In this document: positions 43,656 to 52,115 of the stretch, one piece after another
Layout: every line of letters starts with the position of its first letter
Position numbering within the stretch: the first letter of the stretch is position 1
Origin: Granulicella sp. WH15
Lineage (GTDB): Bacteria > Acidobacteriota > Terriglobia > Terriglobales > Acidobacteriaceae
DNA length: 64,000 bases
Reading direction: 5' to 3'
Assembly: GCF_009914315.1 (NCBI RefSeq)
Contig: NZ_CP042596.1
Coordinates: forward strand, 4,609,154-4,673,153
Notes under the pieces: model-generated
What the model was told of the DNA's origin: nothing
What the model saw: the letters and a program-made list of their open reading frames with translations, nothing else
Database searches by the model: none
Program-made: the position numbers and the translations under genes

Positions 43656-45017
43656 TTACTTGCCGATGCAGAAGGTAGAGAAGATCAGCGCCAGCACATC
43701 GTCCGTGGTCGTCGCGCCTGTGAGCGTATCGAGCGCCTGGAGCGTGGCGTAGAGATCGAGCAGCAGCATCTCGTGCGGGGTCTGCTGCGTCACCGCAGCT
43801 TCAGCGGCGCGCAGGGCAGCCAGGGCAGCCGTCAGTGCCGTGTGCTGGCGCACGCTGGTTACCAGCGCCGATTCCCCCACCGGAGCCGCCAGCCTTGCCA
43901 CAATCGCTCGCCGCAGTTCGTCGATCCCCTCCCCAGTGAGAGCGGAGGTAGCCACTCCATTCACAGCCGCGAGACCCTCAACCAGATCGCTCTTGTTCCA
44001 CGCCACAACGGCGTTGCGGCCCTCAAGCTCGGCAAGGATCGCGGCATCCTCCGCATCGAGAGCTTCGACCGCTCCATATCGGCTGGCATCCAGTACTAAC
44101 AGCACCACGTCGGCCTCGGCCATCAGGGTCCGCGTGCGTGCGATCCCCTGCGACTCGGCCTCTCCCTCGATCCCCTGCGGCGCGTCCCGCAGCCCCGCCG
44201 TGTCGATCAGTTCCACCGGAATCCCATTCAGCGAAAGCCGCTCGCTGATGGGGTCGCGCGTCGTCCCCGGAGCCGCAGTCACGATGGCCCGCTCGCGCTC
44301 CAGCAGCCGGTTGAAGAGCGACGACTTGCCCGCGTTGGGCCGTCCCACAATCGCCAGCGTGAAGCCCTCGCGTAGCACCCGACCGTAGGCGAACGTCCCC
44401 GCCAGCCGTGCCGTCTCGGCCTCTACCTCGCCGATACGCTGCACGATCTCCGCCTGAGGCATTAGATCGATATCGTCCTCGGCGAAGTCGATCCCGGCCT
44501 CGAGCGTCGCGATCAGCTCCACCAGCCGCTGCTTCATCGGTGCAACGCTACGGCTCAACGCCCCGCCCATCTGCCGCGCCGCCAGCCGCGCCTGCTCCAG
44601 CGTCGAAGACTGGACCAGATCGTCCACCGCCTCGGCCTGCGTCAGGTCCAGCCGCCCGGAGAGAAACGCCCTCCGTGTAAACTCTCCCGGCTCGGCTAAT
44701 CGCGCGCCGTTGCCGATGCACCCGCGCAGCACCCAGTCCAGCAGCACCGGCGAACCGTGGCACGCGATCTCGATAACATCTTCGGATGTATACGAGTGCG
44801 GGGCCACAAACCAGGTCACCACCACCTCGTCCAGCACCTCGCCCTCTGCGTCGAGCACCGCGCCGAAGCGCACGCGGCCAGCAGCCAGCGGATGCCGCAG
44901 CCGCAGCATCGGCGCGACTACCTCCCGCGCCCGCGCGCCCGACACCCGCACCACGCCGATGCCGCCGCGCCCCGGCGGAGTCGATACGGCAACGATTGTG
45001 TCCTGGTCCTCAAGCAT
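43656..45017 (-). CDS. mnmE: tRNA-modification GTPase MnmE
   Basis: With MnmG it makes the cmnm5 modification at U34 of tRNAs. 453 aa. The N-terminal formyl-THF-binding domain has DTIVAVSTPPGRGGIGVVRV. The G domain near 215-375 has G1 GRPNAGKSSLF, switch GTTRDPIS, G3 DTAGLRDAPQ and G4 NKSD. The C-terminus ends FCIGK, carrying the conserved Cys of the family. Stand-alone here; in many bacteria it follows yidC and jag, which here are about 14 kb away. It is downstream of the permease gene in the same direction, 11 bp apart. Confidence 0.96.
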   Translation of the reverse strand: MLEDQDTIVAVSTPPGRGGIGVVRVSGARAREVVAPMLRLRHPLAAGRVRFGAVLDAEGEVLDEVVVTWFVAPHSYTSEDVIEIACHGSPVLLDWVLRGCIGNGARLAEPGEFTRRAFLSGRLDLTQAEAVDDLVQSSTLEQARLAARQMGGALSRSVAPMKQRLVELIATLEAGIDFAEDDIDLMPQAEIVQRIGEVEAETARLAGTFAYGRVLREGFTLAIVGRPNAGKSSLFNRLLERERAIVTAAPGTTRDPISERLSLNGIPVELIDTAGLRDAPQGIEGEAESQGIARTRTLMAEADVVLLVLDASRYGAVEALDAEDAAILAELEGRNAVVAWNKSDLVEGLAAVNGVATSALTGEGIDELRRAIVARLAAPVGESALVTSVRQHTALTAALAALRAAEAAVTQQTPHEMLLLDLYATLQALDTLTGATTTDDVLALIFSTFCIGK

Positions 45018-45028
45018 CCTTCGTAAGC

Positions 45029-46087
45029 TTACCGCGCAGCCGGAGCCTGCCCCTCGTACCTGGCCCAGTTCCCTTGCAGCTCATGCACCACACGGCTTCC
45101 CACCACCCACGAGACCTCGAACGCCGTCGAACGCAGATACGGCGTCGTCACGCTCTCGAGCGCCGTCTTACCGGTGGCCTGCCGGCTGAAGTTCGACCCC
45201 ACCCGCAGCACCATCAACCGGCTATAGTCCGCGCGCTTCATGCGGTCCAGCCGCCGTAGCGCCTCGGCTACGCCCGAATCCTCCATGTTGGTCATCACGA
45301 AGTTGCCCTTGCCCTTCGTCCACAGGCTCACCCAGTCGTTCGCGGCCTGCGTCAACACCGCGCCGTGCCAGTAGGTATCGCTGGCGTAGCTGTCGCCCAG
45401 CACTACCGACGGTGGTTGCGAGGCCAGTGCATACTCTTTCCACGCCGCGCGATTGGCCGCCATCGCCGCGTTATCCGGCAGCTTCATCCCCCGCGTCAGC
45501 TCGTAAGCCCAGCGTGCCAGCCCAGCGTTCAGTTCGTAGTTGTTCTCCACCGAGACATGGGCCGGATACACATTCGGAGCCGTCGAGCCAACTGGAAACA
45601 GACCGTATCCCCAGCTCGCCGGTGCCTCGCGCGAGTCGATAGACCGCGAGACATCACCGACCACATAGCTCGCCCAGGCCGCCGTCCCCACGGTGCCATC
45701 CGCCGGGTCGACGCCGGCGATCCCATCCACCAGCCAGTAGGCGTGGGTCAGGTCGAAGCGCGGGTCCACGCCCAGCGCCATCACCGACGCTGTGGCGTTC
45801 ACCAGCGTCATGCCGGTCACGATGCCCAGCACATCGTGTGTTGCGTTGTAGCGGATCGGATGCACGCCACCGGGAAACGCCAGCGTCCCCGCCAGCGGCT
45901 CGCGCTCCACCCAGTTCTGAAACTCGCCCGGCGCATCCCCGGTATCCTCACCCGGCTCAAAGGTCGTCACCACCACAACCTTGATCGGCCAGGGCTTCTC
46001 GGCCGTCTGCGCGTGCAGAGGCGTGGAGGCAGGCAAAGCGGCAAACAACAGGGCAGCAGCAGCGATGATCGATCTCATCCGATTCAT
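45029..46087 (-). CDS. Purine nucleoside permease (NUP family)
   Basis: 352 aa from the ATG at 46087, which has AAGGAG 9 bp upstream; longer in-frame starts run into the next gene. A signal peptide (to about residue 27, STPLHAQ) precedes the NUP domain (WPIKVVVVTTFEPGEDTGD, NATHDVLGIVTGMTLVNA, SWGYGLFPVGS). The family was named for yeast nucleoside transport, but the fold is related to nucleoside phosphorylases and there are no transmembrane helices here, so an exported nucleoside-binding or -cleaving protein is also possible. Near the S1/P1 nuclease gene (2.6 kb), with mnmE between. Confidence 0.85.
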   Translation of the reverse strand: MNRMRSIIAAAALLFAALPASTPLHAQTAEKPWPIKVVVVTTFEPGEDTGDAPGEFQNWVEREPLAGTLAFPGGVHPIRYNATHDVLGIVTGMTLVNATASVMALGVDPRFDLTHAYWLVDGIAGVDPADGTVGTAAWASYVVGDVSRSIDSREAPASWGYGLFPVGSTAPNVYPAHVSVENNYELNAGLARWAYELTRGMKLPDNAAMAANRAAWKEYALASQPPSVVLGDSYASDTYWHGAVLTQAANDWVSLWTKGKGNFVMTNMEDSGVAEALRRLDRMKRADYSRLMVLRVGSNFSRQATGKTALESVTTPYLRSTAFEVSWVVGSRVVHELQGNWARYEGQAPAAR

Positions 46088-46127
46088 CCGTGGAGGCTCC
46101 TTCTGAGCTGGGTAATCTACTCCCAGC

Positions 46128-47087
46128 TTACCCCTCCGGCTCAACCGGCGGAGGCGGCCGCCGCGACACACCTGCTTCACCGCCGCCCTGAGACATTCCT
46201 CCGCGCAGCCCAGCCAGTATCTGCGTCTGAAAGTCATTGGCCGCACCCGGATTATTCGGAAGAAAGATCGTGTTCGTCCCGCCCCTCGTCCCGATATCGC
46301 GCAGCGTGTCGAAGTACTGTGTCAGCAGCACCAGCGCCATCACATCCTCGCTCGTGGCCCCCGGCACGCCCTGTTGAAAGTGCTCAATCGACGCGCTCAA
46401 CCCGTCGATGATGGCCTGCCGCTCCGAGGCGATTCCCTTGCCCTGCAGCGCCTTGCTCTCGGCCTCGGCCTCAGCCTGCTTCACCTTCAGGATCTTCTCC
46501 GCCTCGCCCCGCGCCTGCGCCGCCACCTGCGACCGCTGTGCCGCGTTGATGTCGTTCATCGCCGCCTTCACCTTCACGTCCGGCACGATGTCGGTCACCA
46601 GAGCCGTCAGGATATTGAACCCGAATCCGCTCATGATCTGGTCCAGCTCCACCTTCACTGCCACCGAGATCCCCGACTGCTGCTCGAACGTCTCATCCAG
46701 CGTCAGCTTCGGCACATGCCCCAGGATCGAGTTGAATACAAACGATTCGATCTGTTTCTGCGGCGAAGACAGCCGATAGAACGCGTCGTAGATCTTATCG
46801 TCCAGCACCTGGTACTGCACGCTCACGGGAATCTGTACGAAGACGTTATCCCGCGTCTTCGTCTCCACCGAGAACTGCGCCTGCTTCACCTGAAGATCGA
46901 CGATGTAAGCCTGCTCCGCGAACGGCAGCAGTACATGCAGCCCCGGTCGCAGAATGCGATGGAACTTGCCAAATCGTTCCACGATCCCCGCGCTCGCCGT
47001 ACGCACGGTGAACAACGTCTTGAGCACCAGCACCAGGCAGAAGATCGCCGCAGCCACAAAAAGGATAAAGACAATAGACACGCTCAT
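46128..47087 (-). CDS. SPFH/Band 7 membrane protein (QmcA/paraslipin-like)
   Basis: 319 aa. One N-terminal membrane helix (residues 4-24, IVFILFVAAAIFCLVLVLK) is followed by the SPFH domain (GIVERFGKFHRILRPGLHVL, TKTRDNVFVQIPVSVQYQV, VPKLTLDETFEQQSGI) and a coiled-coil (AAQARGEAEKILKVKQAEAE). The C-terminus is proline-rich. Such proteins form oligomeric scaffolds in the inner membrane and often guard proteases. No NfeD-type partner gene is adjacent. It lies 40 bp upstream of the permease gene in the same direction. Confidence 0.92.
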   Translation of the reverse strand: MSVSIVFILFVAAAIFCLVLVLKTLFTVRTASAGIVERFGKFHRILRPGLHVLLPFAEQAYIVDLQVKQAQFSVETKTRDNVFVQIPVSVQYQVLDDKIYDAFYRLSSPQKQIESFVFNSILGHVPKLTLDETFEQQSGISVAVKVELDQIMSGFGFNILTALVTDIVPDVKVKAAMNDINAAQRSQVAAQARGEAEKILKVKQAEAEAESKALQGKGIASERQAIIDGLSASIEHFQQGVPGATSEDVMALVLLTQYFDTLRDIGTRGGTNTIFLPNNPGAANDFQTQILAGLRGGMSQGGGEAGVSRRPPPPVEPEG

Positions 47088-47188
47088 CGCTCCCTCTTCT
47101 TACCTGATCCTACCCATGCGGGACATCTCACCACCGACACCGGAACGGCCAGCATACAACAGCCGCATCACAGCGATACGATAACTCC

Positions 47189-47890
47189 ATGCCAGTCCAG
47201 CCCGTTCACTTCTCCGAAGCCGCCCTCAAGTTCCTCCGCGGACTCAAGCGCAACAACGACCGAATCTGGTTCGACGAGCGCAAGCCCATCTACGAAGCCG
47301 AACTAAAAGCCCCGCTGCTCGCCCTCATCGACGAGGTCAACGCCGGGCTCGCCAGGTTCTCGCCCGAGCACGTGCGCCCCGCTCCAAAGGTAATGATGCG
47401 CATCTACCGCGACATACGCTTCAGCAAGAACAAAGCCCCGTACAAGACCCACGTCTCCGCCTGGTGGGCACGCCAGGGGCTCGAGAAGACCTCCGGCGGC
47501 GGCTTCTACTTCCACCTCGACGCCAACGAGATCCACATCGCCGCCGGTGTCTACATGCCCGAGCGCGAGCAGTTGCTCGCCATCCGCAGCCACCTGGCAG
47601 AGCATCATGCCGAGTACCGCAAGATCATGGCCTCGAAGAAGCTGAAGGCCTCCATGCAGGTCTTCGACGGCAACCCCATGGCCCGCGGCCCCAAAGGCTA
47701 TCCCGCCGATCACCCCGCTATGGACCTCCTCGTCCAGCGGCAATGGGGCGTCATCGCTGTTCTGCCCGCCGCCCGTGCCCTCGAACCTACTCTTGCTCGC
47801 GATATCGTGGAGCACTTTCGCCTGGCCGCGCCCATGGTTTCCTTCCTCAATCGGCCCCTGGCCTCTCGCCCCAAAGCCCCTCTCTTTTAG
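47189..47890 (+). CDS. DUF2461-family protein
   Basis: 233 aa. It matches the DUF2461/TIGR02453 pattern: FSEAALKFLRGLKRNNDRIW near the N-terminus, MMRIYRDIRFSKNKAPYKTH and FYFHLDANEIHIAAGVYMPE in the middle. No signal peptide. The biochemical role of the family is unknown. It is divergent from the SPFH gene, about 100 bp apart, and stands alone. Confidence 0.88.
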   Translation: MPVQPVHFSEAALKFLRGLKRNNDRIWFDERKPIYEAELKAPLLALIDEVNAGLARFSPEHVRPAPKVMMRIYRDIRFSKNKAPYKTHVSAWWARQGLEKTSGGGFYFHLDANEIHIAAGVYMPEREQLLAIRSHLAEHHAEYRKIMASKKLKASMQVFDGNPMARGPKGYPADHPAMDLLVQRQWGVIAVLPAARALEPTLARDIVEHFRLAAPMVSFLNRPLASRPKAPLF

Positions 47891-48160
47891 GCGAAAAGAG
47901 AGGCCAAAAAGCTAAAATTCCCCTAAAATTTGGCCATTTTGAGCGAAAAATGGCACAAAACCCGGAAAAACCTGTGGAAACCCGAGAAAACCGGTTGACA
48001 AAGGGTTCCGAAGAGACGAAGGTGGATTGCGGTACGGTTCGCCGGACCCCTATGAATACAGGAGATTTCGCGTAGCGCGAAGTCGGCAAAGGGTCCAGGA
48101 CGCGCCTCACCCGCTTCAGAACAACTGAAGCACATCTCGAACACTGAAGGAGCAACACAA
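47891..48160. other. 270-bp leader region of the HU gene
   Basis: A-rich plus-strand DNA. An 8-bp stem GCCATTTT/AAAATGGC at 47933-47954 could end the DUF2461 transcript but has no T-run. TTGACA at 47995-48000 is a perfect -35 hexamer, yet no good -10 is found at 16-18 bp, so the HU promoter is not fixed. GGAG lies 9-12 bp before the HU start. Confidence 0.45.
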
Positions 48161-48457
48161 ATGGCAAAGGGAATGACCAAGACAGCACTCGTTCGCGCAC
48201 TGGCCGAAAAGATGGAACTCACCAACAAGCAGACCTCGGCCTTCCTCGAGCTGCTGGCAGAGACCGCCGTCAAGGAAACCAAGAAGAACGGCGAGTTCAC
48301 CATCCCTGGCATCGGCAAGCTCGTCAAGGCGGAGCGCAAGGCTCGCCTGGGCCGCAACCCCCAGACCGGCGAGACCATCAAGATCAAGGCCAAGACCGTG
48401 GTCAAGTTCCGCGTCGCCAAGGTCGCTAAGGACACCATCGCTCCCCCCAAGAAGTAA
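48161..48457 (+). CDS. HU-family DNA-binding protein
   Basis: 98 aa nucleoid protein that bends and compacts DNA. The pattern KTALVRALAEKMELTNKQTS, FTIPGIGKLVKAERKARLGR and NPQTGETIKIKAKTVVKFRV is the HU/IHF fold with the beta-arm containing the Pro-flanked tip RNPQTG. The short basic N-terminus and PPKK C-terminus are normal. It has its own strong terminator and stands alone, as highly expressed HU genes often do. Confidence 0.95.
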   Translation: MAKGMTKTALVRALAEKMELTNKQTSAFLELLAETAVKETKKNGEFTIPGIGKLVKAERKARLGRNPQTGETIKIKAKTVVKFRVAKVAKDTIAPPKK

Positions 48458-48485
48458 CTAGCAACCAAAACAGTTACATATGTGC

Positions 48486-48529
48486 AAAACACAGCAGGGA
48501 CTGCCTAACGGCAGTCCCTGCTGTGTTTT
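48486..48529 (+). terminator. Strong rho-independent terminator after HU
   Basis: A perfect 20-bp stem (48486-48505 with 48510-48529) closes on a TAAC loop and ends in TTTT. It is the longest perfect terminator stem in the window and fits a highly expressed gene; it would also work on the opposite strand. Confidence 0.9.
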
Positions 48530-48631
48530 ATCTCCCTCCCTTTGCCCCCCCTAGAAAACGCCGAAGGCGTGTTCTCTACCAAGCGAGGGCGAGACCCTAG
48601 CCTGGTATCCGGGCAAGGACAGCAAAGGTAG

Positions 48632-49375
48632 CTATGAAGCCTGCTTGGGCAGCAATGCCCTTGCCACCAACGAGACCCCCAACGATACAATCACTCCCTG
48701 CCACAGCAACGAAGCGTTATACCGCCACCCTACCGCAGCAAATGAAGCTGCCACACCCCACATATAAATCTCCCCCACAAACGCCTGCCCCCACCGCGGC
48801 CGCTTGCCAGAACCCATCACCCGCGCCTTCACCACCGGCCACACCCGCGGCACCAACCCACAATATGCCACGTATGCAGGCCCCAGCTTCTCCGAAAGAA
48901 ACGCCTCTTCCCCCAGGATCAGCCTCATCTGGAGCAGCCCGATCATCACAATCGTAAAGATCGCCCCACTCACGGGCATCAGCAGCGCCAGCGCGAACGT
49001 ATGCATAAACGTCCCGACATACAGCGGGTTCCGTAGATGCCGGAACGGCCCGTCTGCGATTACGCTGGACTCGTCGCCCGGATGCATCGCACCGTCCTTC
49101 ACCACATCCGTGCCTAGATAAGCCGCGCCCCACGTACGCAACCCGGCTCCCAGCAGCGCAAACGCGATCCCCAGCCCCAGCAGGACATCGAACGCGCTGC
49201 CAATACTGCCGATCCCCGCCTTTGGCATCGTCGCCGCCAGGATCCCCCATACATGCGCGTTCGGCCCCGGCGGGTCCAGGTGTAGCCAGTGGTTCCACGG
49301 CGCCGTAAAGCCCAACCCATAGATCACCAGGTGCAGCAGATAGCGAATCCGAAACTCAAACGCAGAAGCCTTCAT
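48632..49375 (-). CDS. Isoprenylcysteine methyltransferase-like membrane protein
   Basis: 247 aa with about five membrane helices. The C-terminal half carries the ICMT/PEMT-type signature DGPFRHLRNPLYVGTFMHTF and GEEAFLSEKLGPAYVAYCGL, which binds S-adenosylmethionine in related enzymes. In bacteria the substrate is usually unknown and phospholipid or other small-molecule methylation is possible. It is the last gene of the run that starts with the amidotransferase at 52907 and lies 34 bp after parB. Confidence 0.82.
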   Translation of the reverse strand: MKASAFEFRIRYLLHLVIYGLGFTAPWNHWLHLDPPGPNAHVWGILAATMPKAGIGSIGSAFDVLLGLGIAFALLGAGLRTWGAAYLGTDVVKDGAMHPGDESSVIADGPFRHLRNPLYVGTFMHTFALALLMPVSGAIFTIVMIGLLQMRLILGEEAFLSEKLGPAYVAYCGLVPRVWPVVKARVMGSGKRPRWGQAFVGEIYMWGVAASFAAVGWRYNASLLWQGVIVSLGVSLVARALLPKQAS

Positions 49376-49409
49376 CTCTCACCTAATACAGAACTAAAAC
49401 AGTTACAAA

Positions 49410-50309
49410 TCAACCTTCGCCCACCACCGCAGCCATAATGGCATCGAAATCTTCCAACCGCGAGTACTCGATAATTACCCGGCCCTTGCCCTTTGTGTCT
49501 TCGATCCGCACCCGCAGTCCCAAGGCTCTCTGCAACCGGTTCTGGGCCTCGTGTACATTCGGGTCCTGCGCGGCCTCAATCTTCTCTACCTTGCCGGGTT
49601 TCGACTCCGGGTTCAGCAGCCCTTGCACATACGTCTCAGTCTGCCGTACCGACATGGACAGCGCCATCACCTTCTGAGTAGCCGCCACAATTGCCTCTGC
49701 CGATCCGAGGGCCAGCAGCGTCCGGGCGTGCCCAAAGCTCAGCTCGCCCGACTCCACCCTGCCCTGCACCGACTCCGGCAGCCGCAGTAACCGCAGAAAG
49801 TTCGCCACGCTGGCCCGTTCCTTGCCGGTCCGTACAGCCATCTGCTCCTGCGTCATCTTGAAGTCGCTCTGGAGCCGCTGATACGCCCGCGCCTGCTCCA
49901 TCGGATTCAGGTCCGCGCGTTGCAGGTTCTCGACGATGGTCATCTCCATCGCCTGCTCATCCGAGACCGTGCGCAGAATCGCCGGAATCGTCGCCTTGCC
50001 TGCCTGCTTCGAGGCCAGCCAGCGGCGCTCTCCCATAATGAGCTGGTAACGCCCGCTCGGCAGCGGCCTCACCACGATGGGCTGCACCACGCCTGTAGCC
50101 GCAATCGACTGCGCCAGCTCGATCAGCTTGCTCTCATCGAAGCTGGTCCGCGTCTGAAACGGGTTCCGGTCGATCTCGCCTACCGGAATCTCCAGCGGTT
50201 TGCCATTGACCTCGGGAGCCGCCACCGGCGGAGCAGGCTGGCGTGCCGGCAACAGGGACTCCAGCCCCTTGCCCAACGCACGCCGCTTCGAATCATTCTG
50301 GTTCGTCAT
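49410..50309 (-). CDS. parB: Chromosome partitioning protein ParB
   Basis: 299 aa CTP-dependent clamp that loads at parS and spreads to organise the origin region. RRALGKGLESLLP begins the protein. EIPVGEIDRNPFQTRTSFDE and GERRWLASKQAGKATIPAIL form the CTP-binding N-domain with the GERR motif. The helix-turn-helix is MTQEQMAVRTGKERASVANF. The C-terminal dimerisation segment ends at AVVGEG. It lies 97 bp after parA. Two parS sites are at 51468 and 51505. Confidence 0.95.
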   Translation of the reverse strand: MTNQNDSKRRALGKGLESLLPARQPAPPVAAPEVNGKPLEIPVGEIDRNPFQTRTSFDESKLIELAQSIAATGVVQPIVVRPLPSGRYQLIMGERRWLASKQAGKATIPAILRTVSDEQAMEMTIVENLQRADLNPMEQARAYQRLQSDFKMTQEQMAVRTGKERASVANFLRLLRLPESVQGRVESGELSFGHARTLLALGSAEAIVAATQKVMALSMSVRQTETYVQGLLNPESKPGKVEKIEAAQDPNVHEAQNRLQRALGLRVRIEDTKGKGRVIIEYSRLEDFDAIMAAVVGEG

Positions 50310-50406
50310 AAGTGCAATCGTCCTATCGCTAAAGATCTTTCAGCCAAACCAACCCAGCAGAGCCTACTGCCAAAGCATCAGAAAAGTCCTAAACCACCAC
50401 TTCCGG

Positions 50407-51366
50407 CTACGGCACCACGCGGATTGGGTCGTCCGCGCTGAACGGCCACCGCTTCTTCTTTTTCTTAGCCGCCTCAACCGCCCGCTCCGCCACCAGACGC
50501 TCCATCTCGGCTGCGTGCTCATCCCGCAGCTTCTGCGCCGGTGATATCACCTTGTTATTACGCAGCAGCTCCAACGCCAGATCGCGATACGCATCCGCTC
50601 CCCGAGACTTCGGATCGTACATCGACACCGGCAAGCCGTGGCTCGGAGCCTCAGCCAGCCGGATATTCCGCGGAATCGTCGTGGCAAAGAGCTTATCCCC
50701 GAAGAAGCTCTTCAGGTTCTCCGTCACCTGCTGCGAGAGGTTGGTGCGATCGTCGTACATCGTCAACAGCACGCCTTCGAGAGCCAGCTTCGGATTGAAC
50801 GCATGGACCACCCGGTCCAGTGTCCCCATCAGCTCTGAGATTCCTTCCAACGCGAAGTACTCGGCCTGCAACGGCACCAGCAGCCCATCCGAGGCCACCA
50901 GGGAGTTCAGAGTCAGCAGGTCCAGCGCTGGCGGGCAGTCCAGAATCGTAAACGCATACTCATTCCGTACCGGCTCAAGCGCTTCCCGCAGACGAAACTC
51001 CCGTCGCTTCTGCTGAACCAGCTCCAGATTGGCCCCGATCAGGTTCTTGCTGCCGGGAACCAGCGTCAGGTTGGGGACCCGCGTCTCCATAGCCGCTTCG
51101 GCCAGCGTGTTCGCGCCAAGAATGGCGTCATAAATAGAGAGCCTCTGCTCCTCGCTGTCCTTCTGCCGGGCCACGCCCAGCCCACCCGTCGTGTTGGCCT
51201 GGGGATCGACGTCTATCAACAGGATCTTCAGGCCTTCGGCTGCCAGAGCTGCCGCCAGGTTGATAGCCGTGGTTGTCTTGCCTACGCCGCCCTTTTGGTT
51301 AACGACGGCGATTACCTTGCTTTGGGCGGTCTTCTCTTGTGTGTTTTTTACTTGATCGTTCGACAT
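50407..51366 (-). CDS. parA: Chromosome partitioning ATPase ParA
   Basis: 319 aa. The deviant Walker A KGGVGKTTTAINLAAAL is at about residue 25 and Walker B is LILLIDVDPQ-like (ILLIDVDPQANTTGG). LDCPPALDLLTLNSLVASD is typical of chromosomal Soj/ParA. The C-terminus has an added basic stretch (VEAAKKKKKRWPFSADD) of unknown use, possibly non-specific DNA binding. It pairs with parB downstream and is preceded by two parS sites and rsmG, the usual origin-proximal order. Confidence 0.95.
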   Translation of the reverse strand: MSNDQVKNTQEKTAQSKVIAVVNQKGGVGKTTTAINLAAALAAEGLKILLIDVDPQANTTGGLGVARQKDSEEQRLSIYDAILGANTLAEAAMETRVPNLTLVPGSKNLIGANLELVQQKRREFRLREALEPVRNEYAFTILDCPPALDLLTLNSLVASDGLLVPLQAEYFALEGISELMGTLDRVVHAFNPKLALEGVLLTMYDDRTNLSQQVTENLKSFFGDKLFATTIPRNIRLAEAPSHGLPVSMYDPKSRGADAYRDLALELLRNNKVISPAQKLRDEHAAEMERLVAERAVEAAKKKKKRWPFSADDPIRVVP

Positions 51367-51467
51367 AATCCGGTCTGCTAAGGGTACTTCCCCGCAGGCT
51401 TGCTGGCAAATGCCGTGCTATCTTCCTGGGTCTTCAGAGCAATGCGTCAGATTCTCGGATAACCGGC

Positions 51468-51483
51468 TGTTCCACGTGGAACA
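51468..51483. promoter_or_regulatory. parS centromere site 1
   Basis: TGTTCCACGTGGAACA is a perfect 16-bp palindrome and differs from the bacterial consensus TGTTTCACGTGAAACA only by a symmetrical pair of bases. It lies between rsmG and parA. Confidence 0.92.
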
Positions 51484-51504
51484 TTGATTTCCGCATATTC
51501 CACC

Positions 51505-51520
51505 TGTTCCACGTGGAACA
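51505..51520. promoter_or_regulatory. parS centromere site 2
   Basis: A second identical TGTTCCACGTGGAACA, 37 bp from the first (start to start), ending 3 bp before the rsmG stop codon region. Confidence 0.92.
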
Positions 51521-51523
51521 AAA

Positions 51524-52108
51524 CTACGCCAAAACCACTTCCACTGCTCCGGAATCGCTCCCTGGGAGGGGAAACGTCTTCCCTCTCCCCGAACCAACAC
51601 CTGTCGTAAGCTGAACCACCGAGCCGCCCGCCGCAACCCGGACCAAAGCCTCTGCCAGTGCCAGCTCCGGGTTATCCACTGCCCTCAGAGCTACCACGTC
51701 AAACTGTCTTGAAACCGGCATAGTATCCACCCTCGCCGCCCACACCTCGGTCGAAAGCCCCAACGTCCGCACCGCCTCCCGCAGAAACGCTGCTTTCTTG
51801 TTCTGCGACTCACCCAGTGTCACCTGAACCTCTGGGTGCACTAACTGCATGGGAATCCCCGGAAATCCAGCCCCTGAGCCAAAATCCAGCAGAGTTTTGC
51901 ACGCCGGAAGATGCTTCGCTGCAAAAAGAGACTCCCCAAAGTGTCGCTGCACCATCTGGCGGGGGTCCCGGATTGCCGTCAGGTTGGTCTTGCCGTTCCA
52001 CTTCACCAGAAGATCCAGATATACGGAGAGTTTTTCCACCAATGCGGGCGTGGTCTCTGCATAAGGTGCCAGAATTGCGGCAATCTCGTTCAAGGTCAGG
52101 GTCGCCAT
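51524..52108 (-). CDS. rsmG: 16S rRNA (guanine-527 N7)-methyltransferase
   Basis: 194 aa from the ATG at 52108; a longer frame upstream belongs to the amidotransferase gene. The SAM-binding loop is LLDFGSGAGFPGIPM, followed by VTLGESQNKKAAFLREAV and FDVVALRAVDNP. RsmG methylates G527 near the decoding centre. It starts 7 bp after the amidotransferase stop and is followed by parS sites and parA; the rsmG-parA-parB order is common near origins. Confidence 0.94.
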   Translation of the reverse strand: MATLTLNEIAAILAPYAETTPALVEKLSVYLDLLVKWNGKTNLTAIRDPRQMVQRHFGESLFAAKHLPACKTLLDFGSGAGFPGIPMQLVHPEVQVTLGESQNKKAAFLREAVRTLGLSTEVWAARVDTMPVSRQFDVVALRAVDNPELALAEALVRVAAGGSVVQLTTGVGSGRGKTFPLPGSDSGAVEVVLA

Positions 52109-52115
52109 AGCCGTC

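Noticed and set aside
47995..48023. HU promoter built on the TTGACA at 47995
   Set aside because: The -35 is perfect but no acceptable -10 lies 15-19 bp downstream, so it is only mentioned, not called.
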